Shown in pieces: positions 12,873 through 26,832 of a stretch of 64,000 nucleotides of DNA. How positions within the stretch are numbered: position 1 is the stretch's first letter; each line of letters begins with the position of its first letter. This DNA is from Atrina japonica (taxonomy: Eukaryota; Mollusca; Bivalvia; Pterioida; Pinnidae), in NCBI GenBank assembly GCA_030159075.1, contig BROG01000032.1, positions 256,001 through 320,000 of the forward strand, given 5' to 3'. Made by a program: the position numbers and the translations under genes. The notes under the pieces were generated by a model that worked only from the letters and a program-made list of their open reading frames with translations, had not been told where the DNA came from and did not search any database.

Positions 12873-15848
12873 GTTTGTCTTGTAAAAATAAATTTAATTT
12901 CAACAGAAAATAATAGCAGTCTGTGTGCTGTATAATTACCATAACAATATAAAAACCATACAATTGTTCACAATTAAATGATGAAGTGTTGCACAACAAA
13001 ATCAACAAATCTGCCATACACCGGGCTGCAGCTTGTTGCTATTATCTGAGTTCAATGTCACCCTCAATACAGAAAATCTGCGTTCAAACAAATTATACTG
13101 TTTTCTGATAAAATTTTGTAACATAACATGTCACAGTATTTAACAATGTCTTTTTCATTCCATGTTGATCTGATTATTTTGTCTTGATCTAATTTGCTGG
13201 CTTGAGAGATAATTCAGAAAATTGGATCAGACCAAAGTGTGTTGCTCAATGCATTAAATTTGACAACCGACAATTGTCATCTGTTGATGGGTAAAAAAGT
13301 GACTGTCATTCAGATGCAGAACTGGATTTTTTCCAAAGAAAATTTAATTGCCATGATGAATAATCAAGCCATGGTGGTTTTTTTTGTGATTATTCCTGGT
13401 AAAAATGGCCTGTCACTTTGTCCTTTCATATTTGTGTAGAAGTAAAAGGTGAGATCAGAAATTTTTAAAATTGCGCGCACGCACATACACACACAGGGTT
13501 TTGGTTCAGCACCTTCCCAAGTTCCTCTCTAGAAATAAACCATGAAGTAAATCTGGGCTAAGGTCTAAATTCGCCAGATATTGTTATCAAAAGAAAAGTA
13601 AAATATATATCCATGGTTGATATTTTAATTAATATCAGTTCAAAACTACAAAATTTTGGTTCTAATTTACAGAAAACTTGATAAATACTTTAATTTTTTT
13701 TTTCTATACCTTTAATTATATAGCCTGTTCTAAATAAAGAAATATAATAATGCAATAGTTAATAATTCTCCGCTATATCACATTTGATGTATAGGAAATA
13801 TCTATCAACATGAAATGAATTTCTTGACATATCCGTGGTACTGGAGGCCAAAGGTGTTAACTCATCATGAGTGATACAACCCCCACATTTCTGTATTTTA
13901 GCTTAATGTAAATGATGATTTCATTTGAGTTTCAACACTGGGGAAATATACTTTTGACCTCCCCAGAGTTCTTATGTACACAAGGCCTCTACCATTTTCA
14001 AACATCCAGACGCCATTCTTCATAGGTACTTTGTGATAAACATAGATTGAGGGGATGCAGATGAAGTTTTATTTGCCAGTGATCTTTAACATACTAAGTA
14101 ATCTGGTACCCCTCCCTACACCAAGTTTTTTTTTGTGTAATTTCTTTGTTTTACTTCAGTTGGAAATACCGTTTGATCAGAAAATTCAGACACAAACATC
14201 CTCAAGGATGAGTTTTCATGCTTTCTTGCTAAATCTAAGTACATGTTATCAATGGCATCTCCTTGTTTTAGTTTTTGTTCTTCAATTTTTTGTTTATTCT
14301 ACTTGAACCTATGTGTAATTAGCAATACCTTTTTGGAAAATGTCTAGACATAAAGCCGATGATTTCTTGAAACACAAATTAATCCACAAATAAGCTCAGA
14401 GAAAAATCTGAATAAATAAAGAAAATGTTGTGTTTCACAATACCTAGTAAATAACAAATAGATTCATTTGAAACTTGAAACACACTTTTCTAAGACAAAG
14501 TGTTAGTTTATTCCTGCAATATTTCTTACATAATATCTGAGGTCAATTATGCATTTACATCAGTATACAGTTTGGTTGGATTCATCACCCATACATATGA
14601 ATGAGATCACATATCAGTCAGGATCAACTTGACATTTTTCTTAGTCAGATTCATAAATTAATAAATTTTGCATCAAAAATTGTATCATTGTCTATTATCT
14701 GCCTGTGTACATATGGTGTATGCAATAAAAATAGCAACATTATCATTAACGATGTCCAAGTCTTTCAAACTGACCCCATTAACCATGAATTTTTTATGAC
14801 TTTAAAACAGTTTTCATCTTTTACTTTTGATGTTATCGTGACTTAGACCATAAAATCAGTGCTAAGTGTCTCACAGTGACCACTGATTACCAATCGGTCA
14901 GTGTACTTGACTGATGTCTACTGACCACAAGTCTCCAATCTGGCCACCAAATCAGCCAAGATTGAGTCAAGATAAGCTTGGTACAGTGCATCACATATTA
15001 GATAGTTTTCGGATTTCATGAAACAATGGATTGCATTTTGAAAATGATCTTAGCCTTGTAATGGAACAGAACAATACAATTAATCATATGGTAATTGTCA
15101 GATTGCAATACCAGCCTTTTAACAGTGAGAGTGATGTCCGCATGATTTATGTACATTATCATAATGGGCAATCTAAAATACTGATGCATAATGTTACCAA
15201 AGTTGAATCCCACCCATAGTAAGACATGATGTGGATATAATTACATTTATTCGGAATCAACAAATGCATGTAAAGAACACTTGAGCTGCACAGAAATGAT
15301 AAAGAGTAAATTTATGATGAATGCAGGGGGCTTTCAAAATTCATGATTTTTTTTATCAAAAGTTATCAAAATTCTTGTTCCTAGTTCACCTGTACCTTGT
15401 CAGAATGTTTCATATCTTTCTGCGACTAATGGAAGGTTAAAAAAAACTATGCTTGTATTTTGTAAGTATGCTCGTGGCAATGTTGTGAATTTTTGGGTTA
15501 ATTTCTCGGCTACTTGATACCTTCAATAAAACTTTATATCTGATGAAAGTGCATGTATGTGTACAAGATTTCTAACTTTTTATGAAATAAGACATGTATG
15601 CAGAATACATTCCTCAATAGATGAGAAATAATACACAGGGATTGATCCTAGTCTTGGTCATTAGTGTGATGTCATCTCTGTCAATATTTATTTATATTTA
15701 ACTAGAAATACGCAGTGAGCAATGTAGAAAAGAACTCATAAATAAAACTGATATCAATTCTTGTGATGGGTTGGTGTTGTATGAACTAATCAAATATTTG
15801 ATAAATGTCATCATAATTTTGTTTTACTGATGAGAGTTCAGTAAATTC

Positions 15849-15869
15849 TCTCTCTCTCTCTCTCTCTCA
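15849..15869. repeat. (TC)n microsatellite
   Basis: Short uninterrupted TC run. Confidence 0.85.
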
Positions 15870-17394
15870 TAATAAATATATGTGTATTAAAACATTTCTG
15901 ATTGATGACATATGATTGTCTCAAATTATGTGTTTCCCTCTTTTTTTCCAGACTCATTTTTATTTATTTATTTATTTATAACTGATGCATTTTTCTCAAA
16001 ATCACTGAGATATGGTACTGAGGTAAGGGAGAGGGTAAAAACAACTGACAAATATTGAATCAAATGTAAGATTTCAGTTTTGTTGATTTACATGTAGGAT
16101 TGCTTCCAACGTGGTATTGACAGATAACCTTATTTCTCCGGCTTCCTCCTCCTAACAACTGTCCAACCCATTCAGTTGTATTTTTTGTCTAAATTTCATG
16201 ACCTTGAAAACTGTTCCCTTGTGTTTTAAGGTGTCGACCCTTAGAATTATGGGTTCCATCTGGATTTCTGTCCAGGTGTTTCAATGAACTCCCATTTTTG
16301 GTTTATGATAATGCAATAGTTCATAAATATTCTTGTTGATTAAAAGTACACAAATCTATGCACTTTAAAAAGGGGAAAAACCTCCTTTATGCTGGTATAA
16401 CATGTATCAGTCCAAGATTTACAGATTTTAAATCTCAAATCCTAATATTCTGAGTGAGCCAAAAATCAACCACAATTTTGGTATTCAACATACATGCAGA
16501 AACTAATCGTGACTTATGCCATAAAAAAAACAGAAAACTGTTGCTGTTAACATAACCAGATAGAAAGCCAGTAAATAAGGGACCAACAAACAATTATGTT
16601 AATTTCATTAGTTAAATTCTTCACATTTTCCACTTAATTTCACAAATGTTTGAATTTCTTGTTTTTAAAGTCATTCCGTAATTTTTATTAGGACATGTGG
16701 AAGCCAAGAATATTGCCCTGCATGATGTATGTTAAATATGGAACTGCCGATGATAAGCATCATGGTAGGTTGTAAATTCTGTGAAAAATCTGGGAAATTT
16801 TTCACAAGAGTTTTGATGATTTCTAGAAAGGTCTCTGCTGTCACTTCCTGTGTGGCACTAACTATTTGTACATCAAAAGACGAAAAATTCTTATGTAATA
16901 ATTATGTCATACAAATACGGGACATTCCCAGACACTCGCCTAAACAAAACAGAGCAGTTGAGGATTTCTTGCACTTGATCAAGAGAAAATGGGTCAAAGG
17001 TGGAGCGTTAAACGCAGAGTTTTAAAGTTTCAGAACCACAGATTTATATATGTTGCTCAACTAAGATAGAATCTATCTCTGCACTGTGAGGAAATACTTC
17101 TCATGACAAGAGGGTATTTAGGGCTTAAAAAACTGATTTCATCGCTAAATCAACGTACACACAAATGCATCCGTCTGCACCAACAAACCCAATCCACTTG
17201 TAGAAAATATTTTTGATAGTTCAGTGTGATATCATAGTGAAGTGATGTATTGAGTTTTAAGTGATTCCCCACATCCTATACAAAAATATGTATAGAGAAG
17301 ACGCATCAATTGAAAACAAAATATACAGGCACTTTTCTTCAAAGAACATAAAGGTTACAAGGAATTGAAATGATAATGTAATACAATGAATCTT

Positions 17395-17533
17395 CCCTAC
17401 TAAGACCGCCTTACTGACTGACTCAAAGTGGTCTGATTAGTGAGGTGGCTTCTTATGTGAGGTTCTGTATTTATTTAATTATCGATAAATAGACTGGAAA
17501 TGTATGGTCTGAAATGTGAGGTTTCACTGTAGG
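17395..17533. repeat. Dispersed 'gaggtttcactgta' repeat, copy 1
   Basis: Contains phrases of the form tggtctgattagtgaggtgg and tggtctgaaatgtgaggttt, ending cactgta. Similar blocks occur at 28770-28907, 48738-48782 and 52325-52503. Each block is built from internally repeated 'tggtct...aggt' phrases. The type of element is unknown. Confidence 0.5.
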
Positions 17534-17851
17534 TAATTGACGTTGTGTACAAACTCCTCTATACTTACACCCTTATAATGACAAAGAACTAGGATCATAT
17601 CCGAATATCTGTGACCTTTACTTCCAACGCCAAGTGTTTGACAACAGAACAACAATCACCTATGTCAAAGTTTATCTTTTCTTCAGATCAGATTCTAACT
17701 TGGAACTTTCACCTTGTAAAGCTAAAATGGTTGAGACCACAGATACCGCAGAGTCCTATAGATATTGATGTAAATTGAACAGGTCATTTTACATGACAAC
17801 TTTGCTAAACAACGAAACAGAAGTTGCAAAAGAATTGACTGAAAAGCAGGC

Positions 17852-18089
17852 TTAAAGGGGCATTAGCTGTTGTTTTTTTTGTTTTTTTTTTTCAAACCCC
17901 CCCCTTTTTTTACAGCTTAGATTAATACACAATAACAGAAAAGAGATAAACACAGGCATAAAAATTCTTAAATTTAGGAATATAAGATTTTTATGCCTGT
18001 GTATTTTTTTTTTTTTACTGTACATCAAGTACAAGTAGTAGAAGTAGAGAAAAATACTTTTTTCGGTAAACACAACTAATGCCCTTTAA
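17852..18089. mobile_element. Foldback element with ~19-bp inverted ends, copy 2
   Basis: The left end ttaaaggggcattagctgtt and the right end (reverse complement ttaaagggcattagttgtg) are inverted repeats. The centre is a further palindrome: aaacacaggcataaaaattc on the left pairs with atttttatgcctgtgta on the right. Compare copy 1 at 9343-9595, which shares the centre and right arm. TTAA stands at both borders. The minus-strand frame at 17852-18073 is only the A/T-rich interior. It fits a MITE mobilised by a TTAA-specific transposase, which is inference. Confidence 0.8.
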
Positions 18090-21000
18090 AAATTACAGTA
18101 AAAGAAAAAACTTTCCAAACAAATCCCTCAAATTATATGCTGCAACTGCTGAGACAGAAGATGTTGCCACAAACAGGTTCTTAATTATGTGTGCATCTCA
18201 TGTGTTTTGAAATTGTTCATTTTTTTCACGTGGGAACAGAAACAATTAAATTATATAACTACTGTTTTAAGACTTTGCTTTGTAACTTTAAACCAAGTTT
18301 TCATAAACAAAATCAATGCTAATGACGATGCAAAAAAAAAACTCATTTTAAACAACACTGGATTATAAGAAGAAAGTGATTGTTTTTTATTGTACTTTGG
18401 TCTACGTCACATTATAAATGTATCAAGTTTTATATATCCGCCCTGTGGATGTGACCCCACAGCTGGTACAAGTTGCTGAATTGTGACCCGCTGACGGGCT
18501 ACTGTGTTTTGTATAAATTGTGTCAAAAATAAGCCTAATATTTAGGTAATAAACAAGTTTTTATCATAACATTGATCTTTTATTTATACCATATGCAAAA
18601 TGTATGAATTACAGTTTTAAGACTCTCTCTTGTCGATAAAAAATACAAAATTCGGCTTGTTGCCCATTTGCCAGATGTTCTTTCATTAAATATCTAAGAC
18701 AAGTACTTTCGTCTAAGAATAGTACCAATAAAGGATATCCAAGTCTGAGAAAGCACCATTTATACATGTAACAGTGAAGCTAGAAAGAGAATTATTTATA
18801 TATGTATCTACATGTTTTGTATAGAAATATCCTTACTTATTTTTTCATATTAGTTATATTTACTCATTAGTGATTATAATGAAACTACCAACATATGCAA
18901 GAAGGTCACATACATATGTACATATATATGTATGCAAATTATAGCAGGATAGCTATTCTGTTAATTATTCATCAATCATAAAATATCTGTATGCAAATGT
19001 CAAATTTTAGATGTAACTACATGTAGGTACATATCTGAAATACTTTTGTCTTACACACAGTAACTTTCATATCAAATATTTGCGAGACAAGAGATTTAAA
19101 GACCATGATGAGAGAGACATCACAGAAGGATACATAAATTCCCTGCAACTGAAAGCTTAACAAATACACCACATTTTAAGGAACAACCGCCAAGCTATAG
19201 GTAAAACAAATACTGCATTAGCCATTCTGATTCTTCCTAAATGAGATGACAACTGCACACATACATCAAATCTTAAAAGTTTCCATGATGAAGCAGGCCA
19301 CCTTAAATCTTAGTCGAGTGAATGTTTTTCTGTCATGATACTCAACCAAGGAGAACAAAACTGCTTCATCATTTTGCATCATGTAAATTAATGTTGCTTT
19401 CTGACTTCATTATTGGAAGTTTTAAGTGACGGAAATCTAGTTATAACACATGCAAAGAAAACAAGCAAAACCTGGTAAGGTTTTATCATGTATAGTTCTT
19501 TGTGAGAAAGTCAGTTTCACGAGTATGATATTGTTAAGTTACCTGGTTATAATATCATAGTCTGTCGTCATCACATCCCTTGTCTTTGATATTTTTTAAC
19601 TTTACTCCGATCATGAAATTCATGATATTTGTCAAATCTACTAGTGAAATGCTACCTACATGCCAATATCTAAATATCTTGTGGCATTTGAGAAAAGTTA
19701 AAATGTTTCACAGCATACATATGAACAACACACCAAGACAGACTGCAATGGATCCCAATGTGTTGCCTAAATGACTCATAGACAGAATAACCCCAAAACA
19801 GTCAAATCAAACTTTCTGTATCTATACATGAAGCCCATTGTTGAAATGAGGCTTTTGTAATAAGGTCCTATAGAAATGTTTTCAAAAGTGACTGATCTAC
19901 ATATCAAAATGTCTTTTTATACTGGTGTTCAAAACTAACAGGTTTCATTCCAAGCCTATTTACTTATAATAATGGAACTGATACAGATTTGACAATCAGT
20001 TGCAATCAATCAGAATGACAGATTGATCTATTTCTCTGAACCAATGACAGATTGAATGTTTAAACTGATGCCATGTCAGAGCAAATATCTGGAGATAAAA
20101 ATGCCACATATTCCATTGTGATGGCATCACAATCTCCTCGATCAACACGATACTTAAATGATACATATATGATATATATCTAGTTTTAATTTCCTATCTG
20201 GAGCATTGGATGCCAATAGATTCGTCACTCAAAAGTCAAGGAGTAATTTCGAAACTTGTCTTATCTTTCCAAACAGTTATTATGGCCATCTTTCTATGCA
20301 TGTTACGAGGTGTAACAAAAAGGAAGAAAATGTTTATTTCAGGACAGTTGTTTACGGTAATGGATTTCAACTTGGAGTTTACGATCAACTGCACAGTGAT
20401 AATGAACCATACGACAGCCTAAGTACTTCTGCTAATTATTATTTCTATGTACATTCTCCATTTGGTGGTGTTAAACGATATTAATTATATTTGGGGAAAA
20501 GAGATAAATACCATAAATGAATAAATCTTGTGAACTTTAAATGACTGATTATATGTTGTTTTGTTTTTCTGAAAGTTATGTTTACAATATTAGTATCTGT
20601 CTTAGATAAGATAAATATTTTGCTACAACAAGAGAAGCAAAATGACCTAAAGTGACACATCAAGGTTCTGTCAAAAAAATAAACAAAATGCTGTAGATAT
20701 TAAAAAAAACAGGGGTATACAGCTAAATCATTTTGCTTTGCATTTTGCTGTTGCTCTGATATTTTTTGATGACTGGTAGCTTCCTGGAGCTTTTATCTAC
20801 CATATTTTCTGATGTTAAGTTTTAGCAGGTATCGATACTGTGGTGTACCTTTGCATGTATTGCTTCTTGAAACTATTACTTACCGCATCATCCAACTGCT
20901 AGTTAATGATACATTGTATATAAAACAAAGACAGGTATAGATTTAAAGTCAAGCATCATCCAAGTTCAAACTTAAGACAACTGCTTACCTTAGATAATTC

Positions 21001-21414
21001 TTTCTGCCTTTCATCAAGATGACATGCATCCATCCATGAAGTTGTAACACTTCAATTCTTTTTCCAAAATATTAAATTGGCATTCAAGTGTATCGTTTAC
21101 AGATTACATGTGTTTGTCATCAGCTCCAACACCAAACACCAATTTTTTATCACTGTCTCAGAAAAATATGGCTAAACAATGTGAAACCACTATATGGGCA
21201 ATTGAACATGGATGACCTTACTGTAGTCACATACACTATCAATCAAATGTTTCTAATTATGCCAATTTCAAAATTTACAAACCACAGAAGAGGCAGGTGG
21301 TCCCTGAGTGTTGCATTGCAGAACCAGAGTTATATAGGCAGTAACAGAATTAGGACAGACATTAGGGAGTGTCAATGTCTCAGAGGTACAGCAATGACAG
21401 AACTAGGACTGTCA

Positions 21415-21512
21415 TATGGTGCAATGTATCCTAAATATCTGATAAAATACAACAGCATGGTCTGATGGTGCAATGTATCCTAAATATCTGATAAAATACA
21501 ACAACATGGTCT
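21415..21512. repeat. Two-copy tandem repeat, unit 49 bp
   Basis: Two nearly identical units beginning atggtgcaatgtatcctaaa at 21415 and 21464. They differ at one base (cagcatgg / caacatgg), so the duplication is recent. Confidence 0.95.
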
Positions 21513-24500
21513 GTCAACTATAGCTGCATGGCTCAGTACTTTACCATTAACAAATAAAGTACATCAATGTATACTGCCCACTGTAGAATGGTCCAGTATT
21601 TTACTTACAATGATAGATAGTAAGATGGTAAAATACCAGGAGTGGTAGATTGGCATGATGTCAGAACGGGAAGTATCATTTCTAGTGACTGGTGGTGCAT
21701 TAGAGAGATTTTAAAGACATTTTAATTAGATGGGAGAGTTTGTATAATTAAATAACAGTATAGCATGACTCTTTCAAGTCCTCCTGTTCAATGTGATCAA
21801 TGGGCAATGAAGAAACAACTTTTGTTTATTCTGAAAACAAGAGTAGCCCCTAGTGTCAATGTTATTAGTATGCTTCACCCATAGACACTCGTACCAGATG
21901 CTTGATGCTTATGGCTGGTACATATCAGCGGATACTTAAGTTGTGCTAATATTAGAAACCTAAAGAAGGTGTCAAATCCTATCCATGACTCAGTTTTATA
22001 ATGCAAGGAATTTCTGATTTGGATCCTCAGCGATCACTTTTAAAATATACTGATTTCCGATTTGCATCACAAGAAGGCAAATTTATAAGCCTTTGAAACT
22101 ATTCAGTTAGGTTTTGATAGTCCGTAGAAAATAGCAATATGACGAGAATTGGGCAATCCTGTTTTATATAGCTTTTACTGTATTAATGACTTTGGAGGCC
22201 TAAATCATAAATGAATCATAGTTCTTATACAGAGGAAGTCAAGAAAACTTACGATCATAAAGAAACTTTTAATATTATAGGTCTATATTGTTACACACAT
22301 ACTTTCAATTTCTCTAATGTACATTGCTTTTGACAAGGAATTATCAGCACTGTTGATCTCTCACATGACCATGACCTTCAAATTAAAAAAGATTTTGGCA
22401 ATGTGAAGAAGAATGTTATCATCAATACCGTGATGTGATCTGAATCTTGTATCTATATTGTATGGAAAATATACCCACACAAACAAACAGACAAGCAGAC
22501 AGAATGACAAAAAGACAGACAGACAGGAAGTCAGACAGGCAGAAAAATGTCTGCACAGAAAATGCTAATGGATGCACATAATCAGTTCATCACAAAGGAA
22601 TAATTATGAAGAAACTGTGCTTACATATCAAAACAATGAGTACTTGTATATGAGACTGGTGTAAATCCTGTAAAAAATCAACACTTGCCACCAGAAGGCA
22701 TCAGACTGGCTTAAATCTTGTAAAAAAAATGAACACTTAACACAACAGGGGCTGGAGGGTATCATACCATCCAAGAACAACCTTCTTTGTTCTTATAAAT
22801 CTGATTAGACAGGGTCTTATACCTAGAAATGACCAAAAGGTATGAAACATAGATATCTAACTGGAACAGACAAGTTCAGATCAAAAACATAATTAAGTAT
22901 ATTAGAGAGTTTTAAGACCACTGATAACCCATGTGTAAATTTTTTTTCTTTCAAACATTTATCTGAGGATGAAGTGTTTTGATAGCTGGACACAATTATA
23001 GGAGTTTTCCTTTGACTTGGTCTGACCCAGCTGGCTGTAGCTCAAATCTACAAACACAAGCACTGTTTACCAGCTCTTTGATGTCCTATACATCACAACG
23101 TTTTTGATCTGGACATGAATGAGTGGACAAACTTGGTCGTGGGAACTACATTTATTAATGGATTTCTGTACATTCCACATACAGATCCAGACTAAGACAA
23201 AACTGTGTGGTATTATTTTTTTTTATTAATCATCTTCTATAAACTGCTGCAGGACATGTAAAACTAAGTAGTGAAAATGCTGATACAGCAGAATCTATCC
23301 TCTGGTCCAGTAAACTCTACTTACATAAGTGAACATGTATTTTATCTTACGAAAACAAAAAGACATGGGCACATCAGACTGTTCCTTCATTCAACTGTTT
23401 ACAGAATAGATACAGAATAGATACATTTGTATATGTGACAGAGCTTTAAATACATAAACTCTTGAAATGATATCACATTATGATGATAACAAGGTATGAT
23501 GGAGACACACTGTACCCTGATAAGTCAAATCTGAAGATGCTAAGTCCCATAACTCTGGCAAATATTTCTAGTTCTTAATCTTGAGCATTTATATTGTCTT
23601 GTTTTTTCTTTTTTTTTCCAAACTCTAAATTTGGTAGGCCTTTTACCTTTATAATACATAAAGCTGATTTAAAACTTATTATATATGTACATTTTGTGCA
23701 TTTTTGAAAAACCAATACCAACACCCTCTCAGATGGCCTTATAACCCTCACTACCAGTTTCATCTTTTTTTTTTTTTTTTTTTTTTTGGCAATGTAAGTA
23801 ACGATGAACCTGACATATTTCTTGGCCACATAAACACTGTTCCAGTTCTTCTTTTGTTATCTATCTGCAGTTCTTGCAGGAAGATATTTTCCGATTTTGT
23901 TAAAAGTATGACAGCTGCAAGTCAGAGCAAATAAACGATGAAAGACAAAATATTTGACCACCATCCTCTTTCTAATTTTCAGTGCTGCTTTTCATTTTTT
24001 CTATATGTATTATTACAAAAAGCTCACTTACTGCTATCTATCTTGCATTTTTCGCCCAGTTTTGATTGGCAGAAACTAATGACAGAGTGAGGGCCACCAA
24101 GGGGGTTGATTGATATTCTAAGCGATTGCATTTCTAAAAAAAAATGAACTCAACACCTGTGCAATTGTGACATTCTAATCTTTGCTGCTACATGTAATTA
24201 AGTGAGCATGTAGTTCTTGTCGACCTTTTACATACAAGAAATGGAGAACAACAGACAAAGCAAGAATGATAAAAACTTTCTGTAAGAATTAGTAGTAGTA
24301 ACAGTAACTGATATAGAAATATATATTGAATGAAAGATCATGAAAATTGGACTCGGAGAAATAGCCAGAACTATATTTTTAATCATGAAAGTTTTTAAAC
24401 AAGGACTTTGCTCATAAATAAAGATAAGCTAATGATATCAATATTAAAACAAAAGAAATTAGCATATGTTGTATCTCTCTGTATGCAGAGTTAAACAGGT

Positions 24501-24901
24501 AAACATGATTTTGATCTATTGAAGGTAGCCTTGACTGCCCATCCTGTTCGATCTAGAGTAACAGATGAGGGGATGCAGGGCAAATATCTGACAAGTGGCT
24601 TGATAGAGTAGATAGGTTATACATAGATCTGTCATATAAAGCAGTGCCATGAAGATGGAGGAAAATTTGTAATCAAAATGAATTGAACACCATTCTTCCT
24701 CTCCCTGCACCAACTTTACATATTCATATGTTTCAATGTTGTTTAAAATGTTTCCTACCAGGAACTTATCACTTCACAAGACACACCCTTAACCACAAAT
24801 TTTGACTTCTGCCATGGACTTAAGCATCCAGGTGTCTCATGTGTACCCAGAAATTAGATCTTCAATTCTTATGCTTCGTAACAAAATGGTCACTTCCTTT
24901 G

Positions 24902-24995
24902 TAAACTATCATTCATCCCTAAAGATACATTTGGACTGGTCTAAGTATATTGATTTAAAGAAGAGTCCATTGTTTTTCAGGGGTTGAGAAGTTAA
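24902..24995 (+). mobile_element. ~91-bp TTAAC-ended mini element, copy B
   Basis: The interior matches the best copy at 50881: aaagatacatttggactggt, ctaagtatattgatt, gagtccattgtttttcaggg and a gaagttaa end. The left inverted end has decayed to taaactatcattc. Confidence 0.8.
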
Positions 24996-25062
24996 AGACT
25001 TAAAGATCCAACATGGATTTCAAACCCTAGTGACTGCAAATCCCAATTTTTTGGTTTTGTCT

Positions 25063-25461
25063 TATTGTTGTTTTTACATCTCATCAAAATGTTTTCATTT
25101 ATCTGATGCTTTATTGGTTCAACAATGACACCAAGCAGCCTGCAAGCTATTGGTGTGTCTCCCAACTTATATAGAGATGTCACCAGATTGAGGTGAAGTG
25201 CCACAAATTTTTGACCTGTGAGATGGGCTGACGCCAATGCAGTGAGGGTTCTTTGACACGCCACACCACGCCAGCTGTGACACAGGACCTCAGCTTTCAG
25301 TCTCATATGAAAGACCTGTGAATTTCACATCTTGTGCAGAGCATATGGTGGAGAAACAGTCACTACCATTTTTAAGGTCTCAGGTATGACCCAATACTGG
25401 GAATCAAACCTGGGACCTTCTCCTTGCAAGTTGAACACTCTACAACTGGACCACCACAAGG
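25063..25461 (-). mobile_element. tRNA-derived SINE, family 2, copy 1
   Basis: On the minus strand it starts with a tRNA-like head with B-box ggtttgattccc. It continues through gagggttctttga-type and ggagatgtcacc-like body segments (reverse-complement sense) and ends in a ...aacaacaat tail. The body aligns by eye with copies at 47138, 49972, 57990 and 62647. The open frame across it is not a gene. Confidence 0.75.
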
Positions 25462-26495
25462 ACTTTCTACAAAATTGAACGCTTTACCGTGACTGTCATG
25501 AGCTGCTCACAGAAATATAAGTTTGACAGCCAATATAGAAGACATGTCAGGACATATGTGTTCATATTGGTGCATTGGTTATAAAGAGGTAGTGTCTATG
25601 AAAATAATGACTTAGCTACTACTGATTTTTGACAGGTGAGCTAAATATAAATGTCAAGAGGTCATTCCATTTAATGTACTATTTACGTTACAACGATTAC
25701 ATCGGTCTTGTCCAATGAAGTACAATGGTATGGAAACTATTTGAGTTAACAGAGAATTTATCAATTCCCCCACACATGTCAAACTCTAAAAATAACTCGC
25801 TATATGTAGGGAAATAGTGTTCTTGGAACCATTCTTGTAGTTTCAAATAAATCAATTTCCTTTATCTGTATAAACATGAAGAAATATCCAATATATACAT
25901 ATATCCCTAGGTGTATGTGCAGTAAACTTTCCTGCATTTTCACTTACTCATATTGGTGTCTTCACCCATGACAAGTTTACGATTTTTGCGAGTGATGCTA
26001 TCGTGTCAATTAAGAAAAGATTTGCAGCCATAATACATCATTCTCTCCCTCCTGTTGAGCCAGGTAACTGTGTATGTTTCTGTGATGGTTCAAACTTACC
26101 TCTGTGGTCAGTTTAACCTGTCCAGTTTGACATTTTTATGATTGTACATAGATTAAGGTGATATGGATCTAGATAAATCCGTCAACCAGTTTAAGTGTTC
26201 TTTTATGCTTGTACTAACAAAAACTAGAAAAATCCATCAAAATTCTTACCAATGTAGACCGGTTTTCTTGGTGCTGCTATTTCAAACATTCATAATAAAA
26301 GATAAAATCAGGATTTCTTGAATATAGGTGTACTACCTTTGTTGTATACTATGCATAATTAAGTTTTAACAAAATATATATGATCTGACCAGCTTTATAA
26401 AGATATACATGCAGTTTGTTTTTTATCTAACTGAAAGAGACCATCTGTGACATGAGACCATTTAATACACTTCATATGGAAAGTAAATTGGGACA

Positions 26496-26832
26496 GGGTG
26501 GGTCACTTTGGTAGAGTGCCAGATCCCTGGAGGTCCCTGGTTTGATCTTGCCAGATTTCCAATTTCTCTAAACTATTTTCATCTCCTGTCCACACAATTA
26601 TATGCCTACATGTAGATGGGTAAACAGTCTAGGATGTGCTGTTTGTCACCTTCATTGAATTGCACATATGTAGGGCACTTAAAAAGCCATTGGAAATATG
26701 GACCACTCAAGAAAGACATAAACACACCTACTACATGTAGACATCTCTCCCTACCTCACAGGGACCAGCGGCAAGTGCTTTAAATAGTTATGCTGCTCGT
26801 TAAATCAAGCCAAAGCAGCAAGCAGAACGTAA
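26496..26832 (+). mobile_element. tRNA-derived SINE, family 3, copy 1
   Basis: Plus-strand element with a tRNA-like head (ctttggtagagtgcc A-box region; ctggtttgatcttgcc B-box region). The body includes gtctaggatgtgctgtttgt and gccattggaaatatggacca, and it ends gttaaatcaagccaaagcag. The same body is found in reverse at 53110-53440, which confirms a dispersed family. Confidence 0.82.

Noticed and set aside
25975..26070. Opposite-strand exon candidates (plus: ..SIKKRFAAIIHHSLPPVEP; minus: ITRKNRKLVMGEDTNM with a gtaagt donor)
   Set aside because: Both cannot be true, neither has a clear partner, and the minus candidate ends in a phase that fits neither neighbouring KIF26 exon.
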